Assembly: GCA_940671915.1 (NCBI GenBank)
Contig: CALNVZ010000218.1
Span: 557,345 to 621,344, forward strand
Length of the DNA: 64,000 nucleotides
Direction: 5' to 3'
Origin: Paracentrotus lividus
Lineage: Eukaryota > Echinodermata > Echinoidea > Camarodonta > Echinidae
In this document: piece by piece, positions 33,943 to 46,535 of the stretch
Layout of the letters: every line of letters starts with the position of its first letter
How positions within the stretch are numbered: position 1 is the first letter of the stretch
Position numbers and translations under genes: made by a program
The notes under the pieces: generated by a model
Seen by the model: only the letters and a program-made list of their open reading frames with translations
What the model was told of the DNA's origin: nothing
The model's database searches: none

Positions 33943-34176
33943 TTACGTCTGGGACCAACATTTGACGTCATCATCCAAAAGTCTTGATTGGGATTCGAAC
34001 CTCGGTCCTATTGTTATCACTTTGTTGGCCTTTTTAGAGAACATAACTAAAAATCATTTGAATTATTTACATTGTGGAAAAAGATAATCAGCCTACAAAC
34101 TGATGAGGATCGGACCGAGGTTCGAATCCCAATCACGTCTTTCAGGTCGTGACGTCACAGGTTGGCTCTAGACGTA
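33943..34176. mobile_element. Inverted-repeat element carrying B-box-like sequence in both arms
   Basis: 33943-34008 and 34112-34176 are inverted repeats. The inner 23 bases are perfect (GATTGGGATTCGAACCTCGG + TCC), and the outer parts share TTACGTCT and TGACGTCA. Each arm contains GGTTCGAATCC (minus strand 33991-34001, plus strand 34119-34129), matching the Pol III B-box consensus, but no tRNA fold is evident. Confidence 0.6.
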
Positions 34177-34751
34177 AGTCAGTGTGATATTATGCGTCGC
34201 TGTGACATCACCGGTCGTTACAACTCTTAATACACAGTTTACTAAAGACCTACAATTAAATTAAGTCGTAAGATCAATCGTATCTCGTTTGTGTAACAGG
34301 GCATAATACTTCCCATACTTTGACAAAAGTGACATTTACTGTAAAAGAGCAAAATGTGTCCGTCATTTACACTGATGTCAAAGTAGTCGCCTAGTGTCTT
34401 ACCTTGAAGATGGATAAACTTTGAGACATGAAATTTGGACAGCAAAAAGATGGCACCACATGAAATATGTAACAATAAAAAACTCAAATTTGATTTGTAT
34501 GTCACTTGCTTCCTTTTGCCAAAGTAGGGCAGCATTGGTCTCCCCTCGGCTCACATATGTCATGAAACAGTGACGAGATGAGGCTTAGGACAGGTGAATA
34601 GATGCTGATATATCAGATTTGAAAAGGAGAATGTTCTTGTTTTATTTAGGTATCACAGGTAGAGTTGAATTCCAGTCAGCCCTCAAAAAAACAAAATATT
34701 TCTAGGTGCGACGACCAAGCATCTACTAACAAAACAGTCGGCCTCCCCCAT

Positions 34752-34861
34752 GTGCCCTGTAACATAACAGAAACGATCAATCGTAAGTCTATGGTGAACC
34801 GTGTACTAAGAGTTCAAATCGACCGTAAGAATGATCGTAACTAGTTCATGTTACAGGGCAC
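34752..34861. mobile_element. MITE copy, GTGCCCTGTAACAT family (1), nested
   Basis: Ends GTGCCCTGTAACAT and ATGTTACAGGGCAC; the interior has CAATCGTAAGTCTATGG. It interrupts the direct repeat above: the sister sequence at 33631 runs uninterrupted from CGGCCTCCCC into ...TCTTCCCTC. It therefore inserted after that duplication. Confidence 0.75.
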
Positions 34862-35159
34862 TGTCTCCCTCCATGAACATAGATCATGAAACAGTGACGA
34901 GTTGAGGCTTGTGGCAGGTGAATAGATGCCGATATATCAGCTTTGGAAAGAAGAATGTTTTAGTTTTATTGAGGTAACACAGGTAGAGTTGAAATCAAGT
35001 CAGCCCTAGAGAAGCACATTTTTACTTTAAATGCACTCTTTCTGAAGTTTACACCGTCAAGAGTGCACTTTTTTCCCTCGGGTTTTTTTGTTTTTTGTTT
35101 TTTTGTTTTTTTGTTTTGTTTTGTTTTAAGTATTTGATTAATAAAAAGTTCTTACCTGA

Positions 35160-35209
35160 GGGGTGTTTCAAAAAGAGTTAAGTCGGCATAACCCTTTGTG
35201 AAACGCCCA
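35160..35209. repeat. Short inverted repeat
   Basis: GGGTGTTTCA(A)AAAG and CTTTGTGAAACGCCC form imperfect inverted arms around ~20 bases. It is probably a terminal fragment of a TIR element. Confidence 0.4.
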
Positions 35210-35539
35210 CTGTTTTCTTTATCAAAGTAGTATTGCCTTGTTTCAAATAACGTAGGGTTATTGATGTAACTGTGTCAACAAAATTTAACTTGTCATCTAT
35301 GGTTGACTTAACGAATTTCATATTTCATGAAGTTATTTATTCAAGATCAGACCTTATATGAGAAAACATTTCAAATAATAATCAAAAATACACACAGAGA
35401 GGATTTGCCATTATTACCGTTAACCAGCTGAAAACTGGACAAAAATGCTTGAGGCGGTCCATAAACTATGGAGTTAATGAATGTTTGGAGCATGTAACAT
35501 ACAAATTGAAAATTCAAAATATATTCATGCAATAGGTAC

Positions 35540-35626
35540 AGAGCCTAGTAACAAAAAACAAATACGATCGATCTTACGACCAATGTCAATCGTAAGATTG
35601 ATCTCTTCTTTTACGTTAAAGGGCAC
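35540..35626. mobile_element. MITE copy, GTGCCCTGTAACAT family (2), diverged
   Basis: Starts AGAGCCTAGTAACA and ends TTACGTTAAAGGGCAC. The interior keeps GATCTTACGA and CAATCGTAAGATTGAT. It is shorter and more eroded than its relatives. Confidence 0.55.
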
Positions 35627-36249
35627 TGGAAATGTTTTGACTTACAAACAGACAGAGTGCAATATTGCTGTGGCATATCCAAAAATTTGAAAAAAAGAAG
35701 TGGCGCCAGGCCCGATCAGGGGGTGACCAACTTCAATTTTCCGATTTTAACGTGTACAGCCAATGAGTGGTTTTGAAATTATAGAGGGGGCGCGCGTATT
35801 CTGCGCCCCGCCTGGTTCCTCCACTGATTAGAGAGGTGTATGACCTTGGACTAGCAGGCCTACTCGAATTCTGAAATGAATAGCATACTCGAGCATTAAG
35901 TTCCAAGTTTAAGGACAGCACACAAGAGTCTTCAACTCCAAAAAGTAGATTCATAGTAGTCCGGTAGAGGGAAGTATCATATCGCGAGGAAGGAAGTCAA
36001 CAGAGGTGTTTGACCATAGTTACCTATCAGCGAACTCTATCATGTATATGGAGTATGAAATAGGAAAGCTATCTGAGCGGACTTCAAAGCATACATTTCA
36101 GCCTTCTTCATTGTCCATAGAAAGAGAGATGGGTGGTAATGGATTAAAAGGATGTATGACGGATGGTGGTACTAACAATGACAATCATTGCTATAATTAT
36201 TATAAAGATGTGTATGGTGAAGGTGGCCATAATGCTGCTTCTTCTCATA
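35627..36249. other. No gene seen
   Basis: Contains a patch at 35700-35840 (GGCGCCAGGCCCGATCAGG, CGCCCCGCCTGGTTCCTCC) that looks like eroded transposon ends. No coding support. Confidence 0.45.
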
Positions 36250-36650
36250 GAAGTGACAGATCAATAATGATGAGGAGGATGATGATAATGATGAAGGTAA
36301 CATGGTGATGGTGAAGAAGATGATGATGATATTGCTGATAATGGTGATGATGGTTGTTATGATGATGGTGATGATGATGATGGTGGTGGTGGTGATGATG
36401 ATGATGTTGATGAAGATGATGATGATGATGATGATGATGGTGGTGGTGATGATGATGATGACGATTATGATAAGGAGGAGGAGGAAAAAAGATGATATTG
36501 ATAATGATGGTCATGATTGTAATGGTAAATGATGGTAATGATGATGATGATAATGATGATGATGATCTTGATGATAGTGACTTTGATAATTATTGTTATG
36601 GTAAGGACGGTGATAGTGATGATGATGATGATAACGAAAATGGATTGATT
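36250..36650 (+). repeat. GAT/ATG trinucleotide-rich tract
   Basis: Imperfect (GAT)n across about 400 bases, with embedded GGT and AAT triplets. The open frames are poly-Met/Asp or poly-His low complexity and are not genes. Confidence 0.9.
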
Positions 36651-37655
36651 ATTTGATAATGACAGAAAAAAGTGCGAACACAAACTAATCACTAAATCAA
36701 AAATACATGCCATCAACTATACTTACAGAATATATATCAAATTCAAACAAGTCTAAAGCAAAGGGATATGTTTATCACAATATCATGCCGATTACTGGCA
36801 TGATATAAAGCATCTTAAGCGTCACTTTAACGACACCATAGGAGCTGGAAGTACTGTCAAAGTGCCATCCCAACGCCAGCTATATTAGGTTTACCTTTGG
36901 TATGCTTATATTAGATAATGAACATGCAGAGAATAAGTCCAATGTAAATCTTGTTATAAAGATCATCGCTCCGAACACCATCTCCCATAACTCACAGTGG
37001 GATCCCATTCCGCTGTCTCAGGAGAGGCATAGGCGTGTCGTTGATGTCAAAAAGGAGCGATTCCATGTTGCGTCGAATTAGACCGTTACACAACATTTTA
37101 CTTTTTTTTTCGACATAAAAAAAAAATCCACAACAAATTATTAAATAGAAACATAGATCTTTAAGTACAATCAGGAAGGATAAAAGAACCATAACTTAAC
37201 TTTACTGGATTACACATCCTGTATAAAAGAGATAAAGTATAATCAGGAAGATGTTCCTGGTATAATATAATACTGTTTCGTAATACACGCAGACAAAAAA
37301 TCCAGTAAATATACAAACTAATAAAAACATGGAATCAAAAAAAAAAAGGTATCTCGTTGAACGGCGAATATGTGCGAACGTAATGAATTTTCGATTTTGT
37401 ACCTCAGAACACTGTCGGAAAGATACTGTTTGCGACAGTACTTACCTCCCCAACTTTGCTATAATTACAAGCATTTACCAGTGATAACAAACGAAAAGTT
37501 CGCAAATATTCGCAGACATTCGCCCCTCAGTGAAATAAGGTTAGGCGAAAACGATTTTTCGTATATAATTGGTGTATAGTTACGATTTTCCATTTGATGA
37601 CCTTTACCACTATGAGGATAATGATGAGAATAAAACGAATGACATCCATGATCAG

Positions 37656-37690
<35 letters not shown>

Positions 37691-37710
37691 AATCTTTCAA
37701 TAATCTCTCT
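36651..37710. other. No gene seen
   Basis: AT-rich sequence ending in an A-run of about 34 bases (37656-37689). No coding support. Confidence 0.5.
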
Positions 37711-37998
37711 CTTATCGAACTTTAGCTGAAAAAAATTTCCATCGTGGGTTATGTGTCTGCCATAAACAATTTTGTTTTTTTCCTTCTTAAAAAAACTATA
37801 AAAAAAACTTTGTAGACATACCTTTGTCGATACCAATAAAATCTTTTAGAAAATTTTGTCTCTTATCAAACTTTAGCAAATGATATACTTTCCATCGTGG
37901 GTTATGTGTCCGTCATACACAATCTGGTTTTTCTTCTTTAAAAAAAATGCTTTGTAGGCATACCTTTGTCGGTACCAAAGTTAACAAATTTTGCATTA
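37711..37998 (+). repeat. Tandem duplication (~150 bp unit, 2 copies)
   Basis: TCTTATC(G/A)AACTTTAGC, CCATCGTGGGTTATGTGTC and ACATACCTTTGTCG recur in order at about 37711-37860 and 37861-37998. Non-coding. Confidence 0.8.
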
Positions 37999-38635
37999 TT
38001 GTTGATGCATTGCTGAGAAATATGTATCGCAATAATAAATTTATTTGGGGATTTATTTTTTCAAAATCTTACGTAAAGCAACTTTCTCTTTTTCATGTAA
38101 ATGACATCTCCCTTCAGCTTCAGTCGATCGCCTATTCTGTATAGATGACTGCTAAAAAATGGAAAATTAATAAATCACAATATAAAAATACGATTATACC
38201 TCGTAAGATCGAATGTTCGATTCTGCGAAAATGAAATGGGGCTGCTTAAATGTGAAGATGAGAAAGGGTTCGTTGATCCAAATAACATGAATAAGGGGAC
38301 CAGGTTTGTTAAATCTGAAAGGAAGTTTGTTATATCAAATGAAATATGGTTCGCTATTTTTAATAAGAAATAACACAAAATAATATCCTTATTCTACTCG
38401 GATTAATACAGACCATGTTATTTTAGGATTAACGAAATCTGTTCTATTTTGGGATAATTGGGCCCTATTTTTCGGACGGTCGAACATTAATGTACTTTTA
38501 AGTCAGAATATCGTATCAAAATTAATGTTCGGATAATTTCTTTTTCGAAAACTAATACGTACATGGGATAAATTAACAGTATAGTAAAGGAGATATAAAT
38601 GTTCGGTCATACGAACCACCAGAAGCCATCGCATA
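37999..38635. other. No gene seen
   Basis: AT-rich sequence with no repeats or ORFs that I can support. Confidence 0.45.
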
Positions 38636-38800
38636 TACACTTTCAATTCAATTCAATTCAATTCAGTATTTATTAATTCCGTTCTTTCAGGAAAAAAACA
38701 ACAACAACAACAAAAACAAAATAACATAACAATCATATAAACATAATCTTAAAAACAACGTATTACAAAATTAATTGAAATTTAAAGCACAATCTTAGGC
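38636..38800 (-). repeat. Probable 3' end of a retroelement, reverse orientation
   Basis: (CAATT)n at 38644-38664 is followed by GTATTTATTAATTCCGTTC and CAACAACAACAA. A short pentamer tail next to such sequence is typical of a non-LTR retroelement 3' end read backwards. The body is lost. Confidence 0.35.
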
Positions 38801-38995
38801 ATATACATCTTGTTGCACTTTCATTTACCTGTCAGGGTATTTTAACGTCCACCCCTCCCATTCCCCCCCCCCCCCACAACTAAAATAACGAATATTGAAA
38901 TTGCTTGTAACCGCTGACGGTGCTCATCACCCTGGCAGGTGAAAAAATGGCGCGAAAGATTTTTAGAGACGCATTGCACAGCAGACAGTGACGAG

Positions 38996-39597
38996 TATGA
39001 CATATGGCAAATAGACAAACATTCTAGTTATCTCATTCATAATCATCTGAATAATTGATAGTTAAGCTTGGTGCGTGGGATAATGTGAGTCCATGAGGGA
39101 AGGGATGAGGGTCATCGTTTATAATACTAATTTACGTCATACGTCTCCGTTCCCCCCTTTTTTATATCATGTCCATGTTTTTATCAGTCTGGTAAAAAAG
39201 CTTCCTAATTTTACAGTACACCTGGTGTCAGCAGAGTCGCCATAGATTCTGATGTAAAAATAACAAATAGGCTGTCATTTTGTCCTATACCAATTACCGG
39301 GAGGTATTAAAAATTTAATTGCAGTATTCACTTAGACCGGAGCAAATCTCCATTTTTCTTGCAATAACAATGTTTTTACTGTGTATTTTCATTTATCCTG
39401 TGATGAAATATTGTCATAATATCCAACAATTACATAATTATGAGTTTATAGGTGTATGACATATGGCAAATAGACAAAAATTCTAGTTATTTCATTCATA
39501 ATCATCGGAATAATTTATAGTTTGGCTTGATGCGTGGGATAATGTGAGGTAGGAGGGTCATCGTTTATAATACTAATTTACGTCGTACGTCTGCGTT
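38996..39597 (+). repeat. Direct duplication, period ~459 bp
   Basis: 38996-39151 and 39455-39597 match well (TATGACATATGGCAAATAGACAAA..., GTTTATAATACTAATTTACGTC). Each copy is followed by sequence like the end of the 10979-11348 element, including GTCAGCAGAGTCGCCATA at 39226. Confidence 0.75.
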
Positions 39598-40700
39598 GGT
39601 TATTTTTATCAACCTACACTGTGAAATAAAAAAACTGCCTGCTTTTACAGCAAATCTGGTTTACCAAGTGGGATGCAAAAAAAAACAAAACAAAACAAAA
39701 CAAAAAACAAAAACAAAAACAAAACCAAAAACAAAACCAAAAACAAAATATAAAAAATGCAAAATAGTTCAAGTAACATCTACTTCCTTTTCAAAATAAA
39801 TTTACACCATACAAATAATCTCTTAATATAAATCATGTGAAAGGAGGCGAAAATCTCTATAAGCACGCGGCTTGATTCGAGGGCGCCATATGAAACTACA
39901 TCAGAAATGTATTTAATTAGACCTGAGGAAATCTAAAATAATACTTTTTTTTGCATTGTACTTTCATTCTTCCTTTAATAAAAAATTGTGATTTAACACA
40001 TAAATCATGCGGTAAGTTAAATAAATGATAGCCACCAATTACACACTGATGCGTTCACCACTATGAGTATACACCAAAACTCTGTTTTGCAGTTTTATCA
40101 TTGAAATCTATCCTGATGGTGTACAAGTAAATTGTGACATCTTTAAACAAAATTGTTGGGCCTTTTCTCTGACATTACTGCTTTTTTATTAATTAATGAA
40201 ATTTGTTTCACATGCCTTGAGACGATTAACTTTTATCGTAACACGGAATAACACAGTTGCTGCATGAAGAGATAGTAAATAAGCAATATAATTGCAATTT
40301 CAACATAATAGGAGGACTTCTCTTCTTTCTCTTTTTTTTCCTGACCAGATTTTGCCGAAAGCGTGCTAAATATACACTGATTAATGCTTGATTAAATTGT
40401 AAGGAATTTCAAAAAATGAGAAATGCATGTATTCTCTTAAAAAAAAAAAAAACACTTTTCATCTCATTTTCGAGCAAGCATATCTTGTTTCATTTTCAGG
40501 ATGTTCCAAATCGCCTTGAGAGATCTCTAGGGTGTTAGTAGATTCATTTTATAAACATTATACAATATTTAAAAAAATATACAATCCTTCTTGGAAGAAT
40601 ATGATATTTATACGATATATTTCGTGGTCGTAAATGCTCATGAAAAGTTCATGTAAAAAAACGGATAAAGGAAAACTAAAATCAAAACACCCCGAACACA
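39598..40700. other. No gene seen
   Basis: (CAAAA)n at about 39680-39748, otherwise AT-rich sequence. No coding support. Confidence 0.5.
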
Positions 40701-40796
40701 AACACACACACACACACACACACACAGACACACACATACACACCACACACACACACGCACACACACACACACACACACATACACACACTCACACAA
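40701..40796 (+). repeat. CA microsatellite
   Basis: Interrupted (CA)n, about 95 bases. Flanking frames are low-complexity and not genes. Confidence 0.95.
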
Positions 40797-42951
40797 AAAA
40801 AATGATAAAGTTTTATTATTCAAGGAATCATTACATTTCAAAATAAACATTATATAATGCTTCAAAAATATACAATCATTTTTGGAATGACATACGTTTT
40901 TTTTTTTTTTTTTTCTATAGACGTAAATGCTCATAAAACGTTCAGGTACCATAAAGAAATTATGGGACGCCTCCCCAAAAAACACAAACAAACAAACAAA
41001 CACACAAACAAAATATAAATGAATACTGCAAAAACAAGTCACCCCCTGAAAAAAGGAAGCAAATTGATAAATGACCAACAAGCATAGTAAAGTATAATTT
41101 TTCAAGATTCATTACAGTTTTAGAAGACAATATTTAAGCATTTTGTTGTGCTGATAATTTTACCGATAGAAAAGTACTCAAGATTGATTAACCTAATTGG
41201 AATATGTTTTTTTTTAAAGTAGAATATATGTGGCTTTTAATGCTCATTTAAACTGAAATTTGCTGTATTCTGGTAACCACAAATGACCTCGTTAAAAGCC
41301 GACCTTTCTCTGAAATTCGGCTGCTTGATACCGAATACTTGCTATTATACTCTATGCACCGATTAGATATGCATTAGCCCACAAAATGGACGCCAGAGAA
41401 TTTTTAAAGTCCCGGTTGGAAAGGTTGGTTTATGCTTAAGGATTCTGTCATATGAAACGTGTCATGGATATCAAAAGAAGAAAAATATTCTTGAATAGAT
41501 ATTAAACTTTAATGTGTGAATCATATTTCTCACGCGTTGATCTTTGCATTACAAAATGACGGACGGTTATTTTGAGCAGATGCGTTTTCAGGTAGTCTTC
41601 ATTTTAAGGAAGCTAGTGGCAAATGTCGCGAATGTGGCTCTTTAAAAAACTTATTTTTGATAATCGTCAATGATTAAAAATCAAATAATATATGAGACTG
41701 AGTTAAGAATTAAGACCTAGTTTATTATTAGATTCCTCTACTATATTAGTGGCTATAGGGACATTGCTATATTTATTTATTTATTTATTTATTTCTGAAT
41801 GATACATCACATTGATACATAGAAGTAACTCATTGGAGCAAACATAATCAAGATAATATAAAACAGTTTACAGTCAAATCTTACATAGATAACATAATTT
41901 TGATCAAGAATATTGTTGGAATATAATGGAGTAACATACAGAGGTATAGCAATATAAGCTTAAAGCTTGAGACGTTGCCATACCTGTACACTCATAATTA
42001 ATCATCATTTACGAGATAATAAGTATACAATGGGGTAAAAACTGACTAATACAAAACAACAACTCAATAATTTACTAGTAGTTGCAATTCAATGCAGCAA
42101 ATCAATAAAACTAAAGACTACTAATACATTATATACAGTAATTGTTGAAGCAATGATGAAAAGAAGAAGGTAAGAGGAGGTAGCCCTATCAAACAGTGCC
42201 GAAACTAACATAATAAATGATTTGTAAAATGTATGAATAAATTATGGAATTTGAATATCAAATTTTTCATAATATTGTCCTGTAAAATATTGGATGTTGA
42301 TATACCAGACAGTAGAGAGGAATGTTTTTTTCCACATATTTATCGTTTAATAGTTTGCATTCCCTTTGACGCTATGGGGAAAATACAAGATGGTAATTTG
42401 TAAAAAAAAAAATAACAAAATAAAATTAAAAATAATAATAATTTTCAAGGTTGAGCGTAGGCCTATACTCTCTCTCTCTAAACAAAAAAAAAATAAAGAT
42501 TAAAAAAAATAGGGGAAAAAATTAAATTAAATGAAATAAAAAGTTCCGAAATGACAATCAGAAAATGAAAATTGTTAATATTCCTAACTTCATTATTTTG
42601 ATAGATTTTTTCCCGTTCAAATCTCATTTCAGTGTGAACTTCCCCATCGATGGCCTCCGCGTATGCGCACCCTCTTCAATATTATTTGTTAACACGAGGT
42701 GATGGTGCGTCCACACAAGAGATATCAGTGGATGTTGCCCTTTCCATGATAGTGCAAGTGATGTGATGTACGCTCCTCCTTCTTGCTAACAATCAATATA
42801 TATATAACAAGGTTAAATGCATATAACCAGCTTGGTGTTGGGTCGGACTAATAGCTTCCGCGATTAAAGAATGACTCTACAGATTCTATATCGATCTGGC
42901 TTTCCCCAAAGGAATCAAAGAAAGGAGGACATCTCATATTCTGGTCTCAGT
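40797..42951. other. No gene seen; (TTTA)n with retroelement-like flank
   Basis: (TTTA)n at 41769-41792, then ~200 bp (TGATACATCACATTGATACA...) that looks like a retroelement 3' end in reverse orientation. The rest is AT-rich sequence. No coding support. Confidence 0.4.
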
Positions 42952-43210
42952 CGCTCTCTTTCTCTCTTTCTCTCTCTCTCTGTCTATCTCTGTCTATCTC
43001 TCTCTCTTCCCCCCTCTCTCTCTATTTCTATCTCTCTCTCTCTCTCCATCTCGGTCTATATCTATCCCTGTCTCTTTATCTCCCCTTCCTCCACCCCTCT
43101 TTCACTGTCCCCTTCTTTCCTTTTTCTCTCCTTCTTTCTCTCTCTCTCTCTCTCTCTCTATCACTCCTTTCATTTCTCTCTTTCTCCGTCTCCATCTTTT
43201 CTCCCTCTTT
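42952..43210 (+). repeat. CT-rich microsatellite region
   Basis: Imperfect (CT)n with CTAT and CCCT interruptions. The open frame across it is Ser/Leu low complexity. Confidence 0.85.
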
Positions 43211-44256
43211 ATAATGTCTGTCTATGTTAGTATCGTTATTGTTTCCCTATCTTTCTACCTGTATATTTCCAGAGAGATAACTCTTCCTTATTCTCTTTTA
43301 AAGTCTTCTTTCCATATTCCATAGCATTGCTTAAACAGTGTCTGGATATATAATTTGATTCAATAGCTATAAAAAAAACAAATCTAAATTATTTATAATG
43401 GCCGATTTTCAAATTTGTTCACTAACTTCCCTACAGGAATTAATTCATCGTTATTTTCACATTTTTCAATGCATTTAATTTTACGTTACACGGTGTTGCT
43501 GGCGTTCCTAAATAAAACACAATTTAAAATCAAACAATGCATACCAGGGATTCAAGAAAACGCAGGATAAAGAAATGAAAATTGAAAACATTTAAGACTC
43601 TCAAAGCTGACATACTATTTCGCGCATTATCAGCACAAGCAAAGCACAGGCAAAGTTTTTATACTTCAAGCTGCTAATGGCATTTGACACCGAATCTTCA
43701 TCATGAGCAAATAAAACCTAATAGTTATATGACGTAGATAACTGCCATTTGAATGTCATAGGGTGATAGGCACCTGACCTGCTGGTAAAACTAAAGCCAA
43801 TCAATAAAACATATTTCATTTCTCAATTCTGTCTCAACGCATACGTCATCATTTGGAATATTACACGGTGGTTAGCATGTAGGAATAAACCCGTAGGGAG
43901 AGAATACATTGGCCTAAAGAAAATGTTAACTTTTCAGGCGGTGTTTAATCAAAACAAAAATATTCAATAAAGGAGTTAGTCATCCTAATATCATTTGGAT
44001 CCTTAACGAGATTCACATGATTATCACTCAACAGAATAACATTTTAAAAGAGACCAGTTGAGCAATAAAAAACAATCACAGTTTATTAATGAAATAAATG
44101 GGCTGTTAAGAGCTTCTTTAACTGGTCCAGAGATGCAGCAGTCTTCTCTTCTTTTTTTTTCCTATTCTATCCGAGGCAGGAAATGCAATGCAAAGAAAAC
44201 TACACGATATTTCATCGTTGTATATTATACAAATATACAATGACAATCGAGGATCT
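43211..44256. other. No gene seen
   Basis: AT-rich sequence with no feature supported. Confidence 0.5.
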
Positions 44257-44370
44257 GGTTAAAACTATTCGCATCGAAGGAACATCACATAGTACTATTT
44301 TCTCCGTGGGCCATCGGGCCCGAGAGAGAATAGTACTATGTGATGTTCCTGAGTGCGAATAGTTTTAACC
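44257..44370. mobile_element. Long hairpin / foldback (114 bp)
   Basis: Left arm 44257-44304 (GGTTAAAACTATTCGCA...CACATAGTACTATT) and right arm 44324-44370 are near-perfect inverted repeats with a few mismatches. The 19-base centre can itself pair (GGGCC/GGCCC). It could be a foldback transposon or a long hairpin transcript. No clear target-site duplication. Confidence 0.75.
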
Positions 44371-45213
44371 TGTTCTGAGAATGAGTCATGTATATTTGTT
44401 TTATATCCCTTCCACTATAATACCATTCCTTTTAATTTTTTTAATGAACAAATATTAAAGTCTATGCTTACCTTTCTTCTGATCCAATAAGTACAAGTAT
44501 GATGGGGAGACCATAGTTCGCGCAAATTTCAAAATTATAAAATTGCGACATTCAATCAACAATATTTCATGTTTTACTCAAAATCAACGAAAACTGTGAT
44601 TACCAAATAAACGGCAAAATCTAAACTCCGAATCGCGAACGAAGAAGTGAACTAGGTCAAAAGGGTTTCGACGATATCGCGATTTCAAAATTCTATGTCG
44701 ATCGAACGATCGCGCATTCTGCTGAAAAAGTCAACAAAACAGTGTTACCTAATTCCCGCACGAGCGTTTGACAAAGATATATCAGACATTCCATCAGTCT
44801 AAGGAAAGGGATAACAGTAAATGTAAGTCAAAATTTCATAGAATAAGATGATATTAATATCATATCATAATTTTTATGACATTAACTCGGAAAATGATGA
44901 TTTCCAGACCCTTGTCAAAAACTCGGAATTTTCGCAACGGACACGCATTTTTCGATGTTTGGTCAATAATTTCACAATTCGACACCATACAGTGACGAAA
45001 GTTTGAATCTTAAGCAATTTTTGGTCCCTCTTTCTGAGTGTGCTATCAGATTTTCACGATATTAGATTACTTTTGAGATATCCGTCGTGCGTGAATTAAG
45101 GTTCTGCGAATTTATGTTACACCACCATACTTACAAAGCGCCCGTTTTGTTCGACACCGACGAAAAATCTTGCGAGCGCTGAATCGAGTGATTTGATGTG
45201 ATCTCATCACAAC
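44371..45213. other. No gene seen
   Basis: Moderately AT-rich sequence. If the broken exon at 45214-45383 were part of a spliced minus-strand gene, this would be its first intron; no further exon is recognised. Confidence 0.4.
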
Positions 45214-45383
45214 TCACACCATCAATTTGTGAACAAAATTCACGAATATAGATACAGCATACTTAATTTGTTTCTGAGTATTAACGCTGTCAGTCGAGTT
45301 CATGAAATCCACAATTTCCTCGTCATATACTGCTGAAATCTTCCGTTATTAACATCAATCTGGCAACTAGTGGAGGCAGCCAT
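45214..45383 (-). pseudogene. Broken gene start resembling recombinase-like (Crypton/DUF3504-type) N-terminus
   Basis: Minus strand: ATG at 45383 opens MAASTSCQIDVNNGRFQQ and then runs off-frame. A second frame from about 45330 continues as YDEEIVDFMNSTDS and VNTQKQIKYAVSIFVNF to a stop at 45214-45216. The join point has a TATATG dinucleotide repeat, so a two-base slip separates the parts. The pattern of a GRF start, an acidic DEEI stretch, then NT...Y.V..F..F resembles the N-terminal part of Crypton-derived/DUF3504-type tyrosine-recombinase-like proteins; the family call is from memory of that pattern. A GTGAGT donor at 45217-45212 could end a first exon. No catalytic domain follows. Confidence 0.4.
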
Positions 45384-46535
45384 TTGTCTGTTTACAAACA
45401 AAAATCAGCTGTTGCGCACTTGGTCAGTGCTAGTGCAGTCTCGCCGAAAGTTTTCCCGTGGCATGCGCGCATGCAGTGGAGAATTTCAGGTAAAGCAGCA
45501 GAGTAGCACCGCTCGCGCAACTCGCGCAACTTCGTGAATAGGGTGGGGGGGGGGGGTCGGAAAAACGTATAGTCCAGTTTTTCCCTAGGGAAAAATGTAC
45601 TATGCGTGACGTCATGAAGAAAAACGAACTATTTCATGAAGAAACGTTTTTCTTAGTTAAACTATTCTTTTTCTCCTTGTGTACACTCTCAATGCAAACA
45701 ATCTTAGATAAGGGATATAATACGATATATGTTTAAATGCCGATTATTCATAAATGAAATAAAAACGATTATTAGCTAACTATTACGAAGCATTGTATAA
45801 ATAAAGTTACTCTGTTGCCATGCCTAAACTATAGAATAAGGTACTGACGGAGTTTGTTTATCGGTCATGATTTACCATTTTAGCCCACGTAAATTCCAAC
45901 GTATAGGACTGCATGCGACACATGTGATGAAGCCATCTCCTGTTATTAGATTCATTACAAACATTATACAGACCTGTTTCGCGTAGCATGCATGAATCAC
46001 TTATGAAGCATACCTATCTGCCAATATGACATGGGTGTGAAAATGGAATGCTAGTGAATGTATTTTAATAAATAAATAACTCTCAAGAGATTTTGATACA
46101 TAGGCTACTTCTTTTTCTCTCTCTAATCGCTGTTCAATTTCAGTCAATTTTGAATAAACAATCTGTATAATTAAATATAAATCAATCTTTGATTGTTCAG
46201 TTAGTTTTTATCCACTAAGGGGGAGGAGGATTAATATCATGATAATTGTCCTTGTTCTGAGGTTTAACAATATAAAAGCATTTTGTTTTCTTTAATTTTA
46301 TGTCTAGTTCAATTTAAGAATGAGATCTTTAAGTACTTTATTTTGACAAACAATTTGTAACCTATTTATTCTGTCCAAGGACCACATTTGCCCTTTTTTC
46401 ACAATTTTATAAATATATTTTATATTCTTTCAAATGTAAGGTCATTTATAATTCCATGAATATGTAATTGCAATCATAATTGCGGGTACATATTATGCGG
46501 TAAAACATAAATATATAAATTTATATATATATTTA
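45384..46535. other. No gene seen; GC-richer upstream of the broken exon
   Basis: 45384-45610 is GC-richer, with CGCGCAACT repeated and a G-run at 45545-45556. It could be the old promoter of the minus-strand gene start. The remainder is AT-rich sequence. Confidence 0.4.

Larger units (their letters stand above)
33598..35013 (+). repeat. Diverged direct repeats, three partial copies
   Basis: ACAAAACAGTCGGCCTCCCC starts near 33617 and 34730. ATCATGAAACAGTGACGAG with ~110 following bases (AGGTGAATAGATGC...CACAGGTAGAGTTGAA) occurs at about 34558-34675 and 34884-35000. A shorter version (ATCATGATACAGTAACATGA) is near 33661. A separate ~110-bp tandem pair is at about 33699-33779 and 33811-33880 (TCTGGTCACAAAAA). 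Confidence 0.65.

Noticed and set aside
36245..36532. Poly-His and poly-Met frames
   Set aside because: They are direct translations of a GAT trinucleotide repeat.
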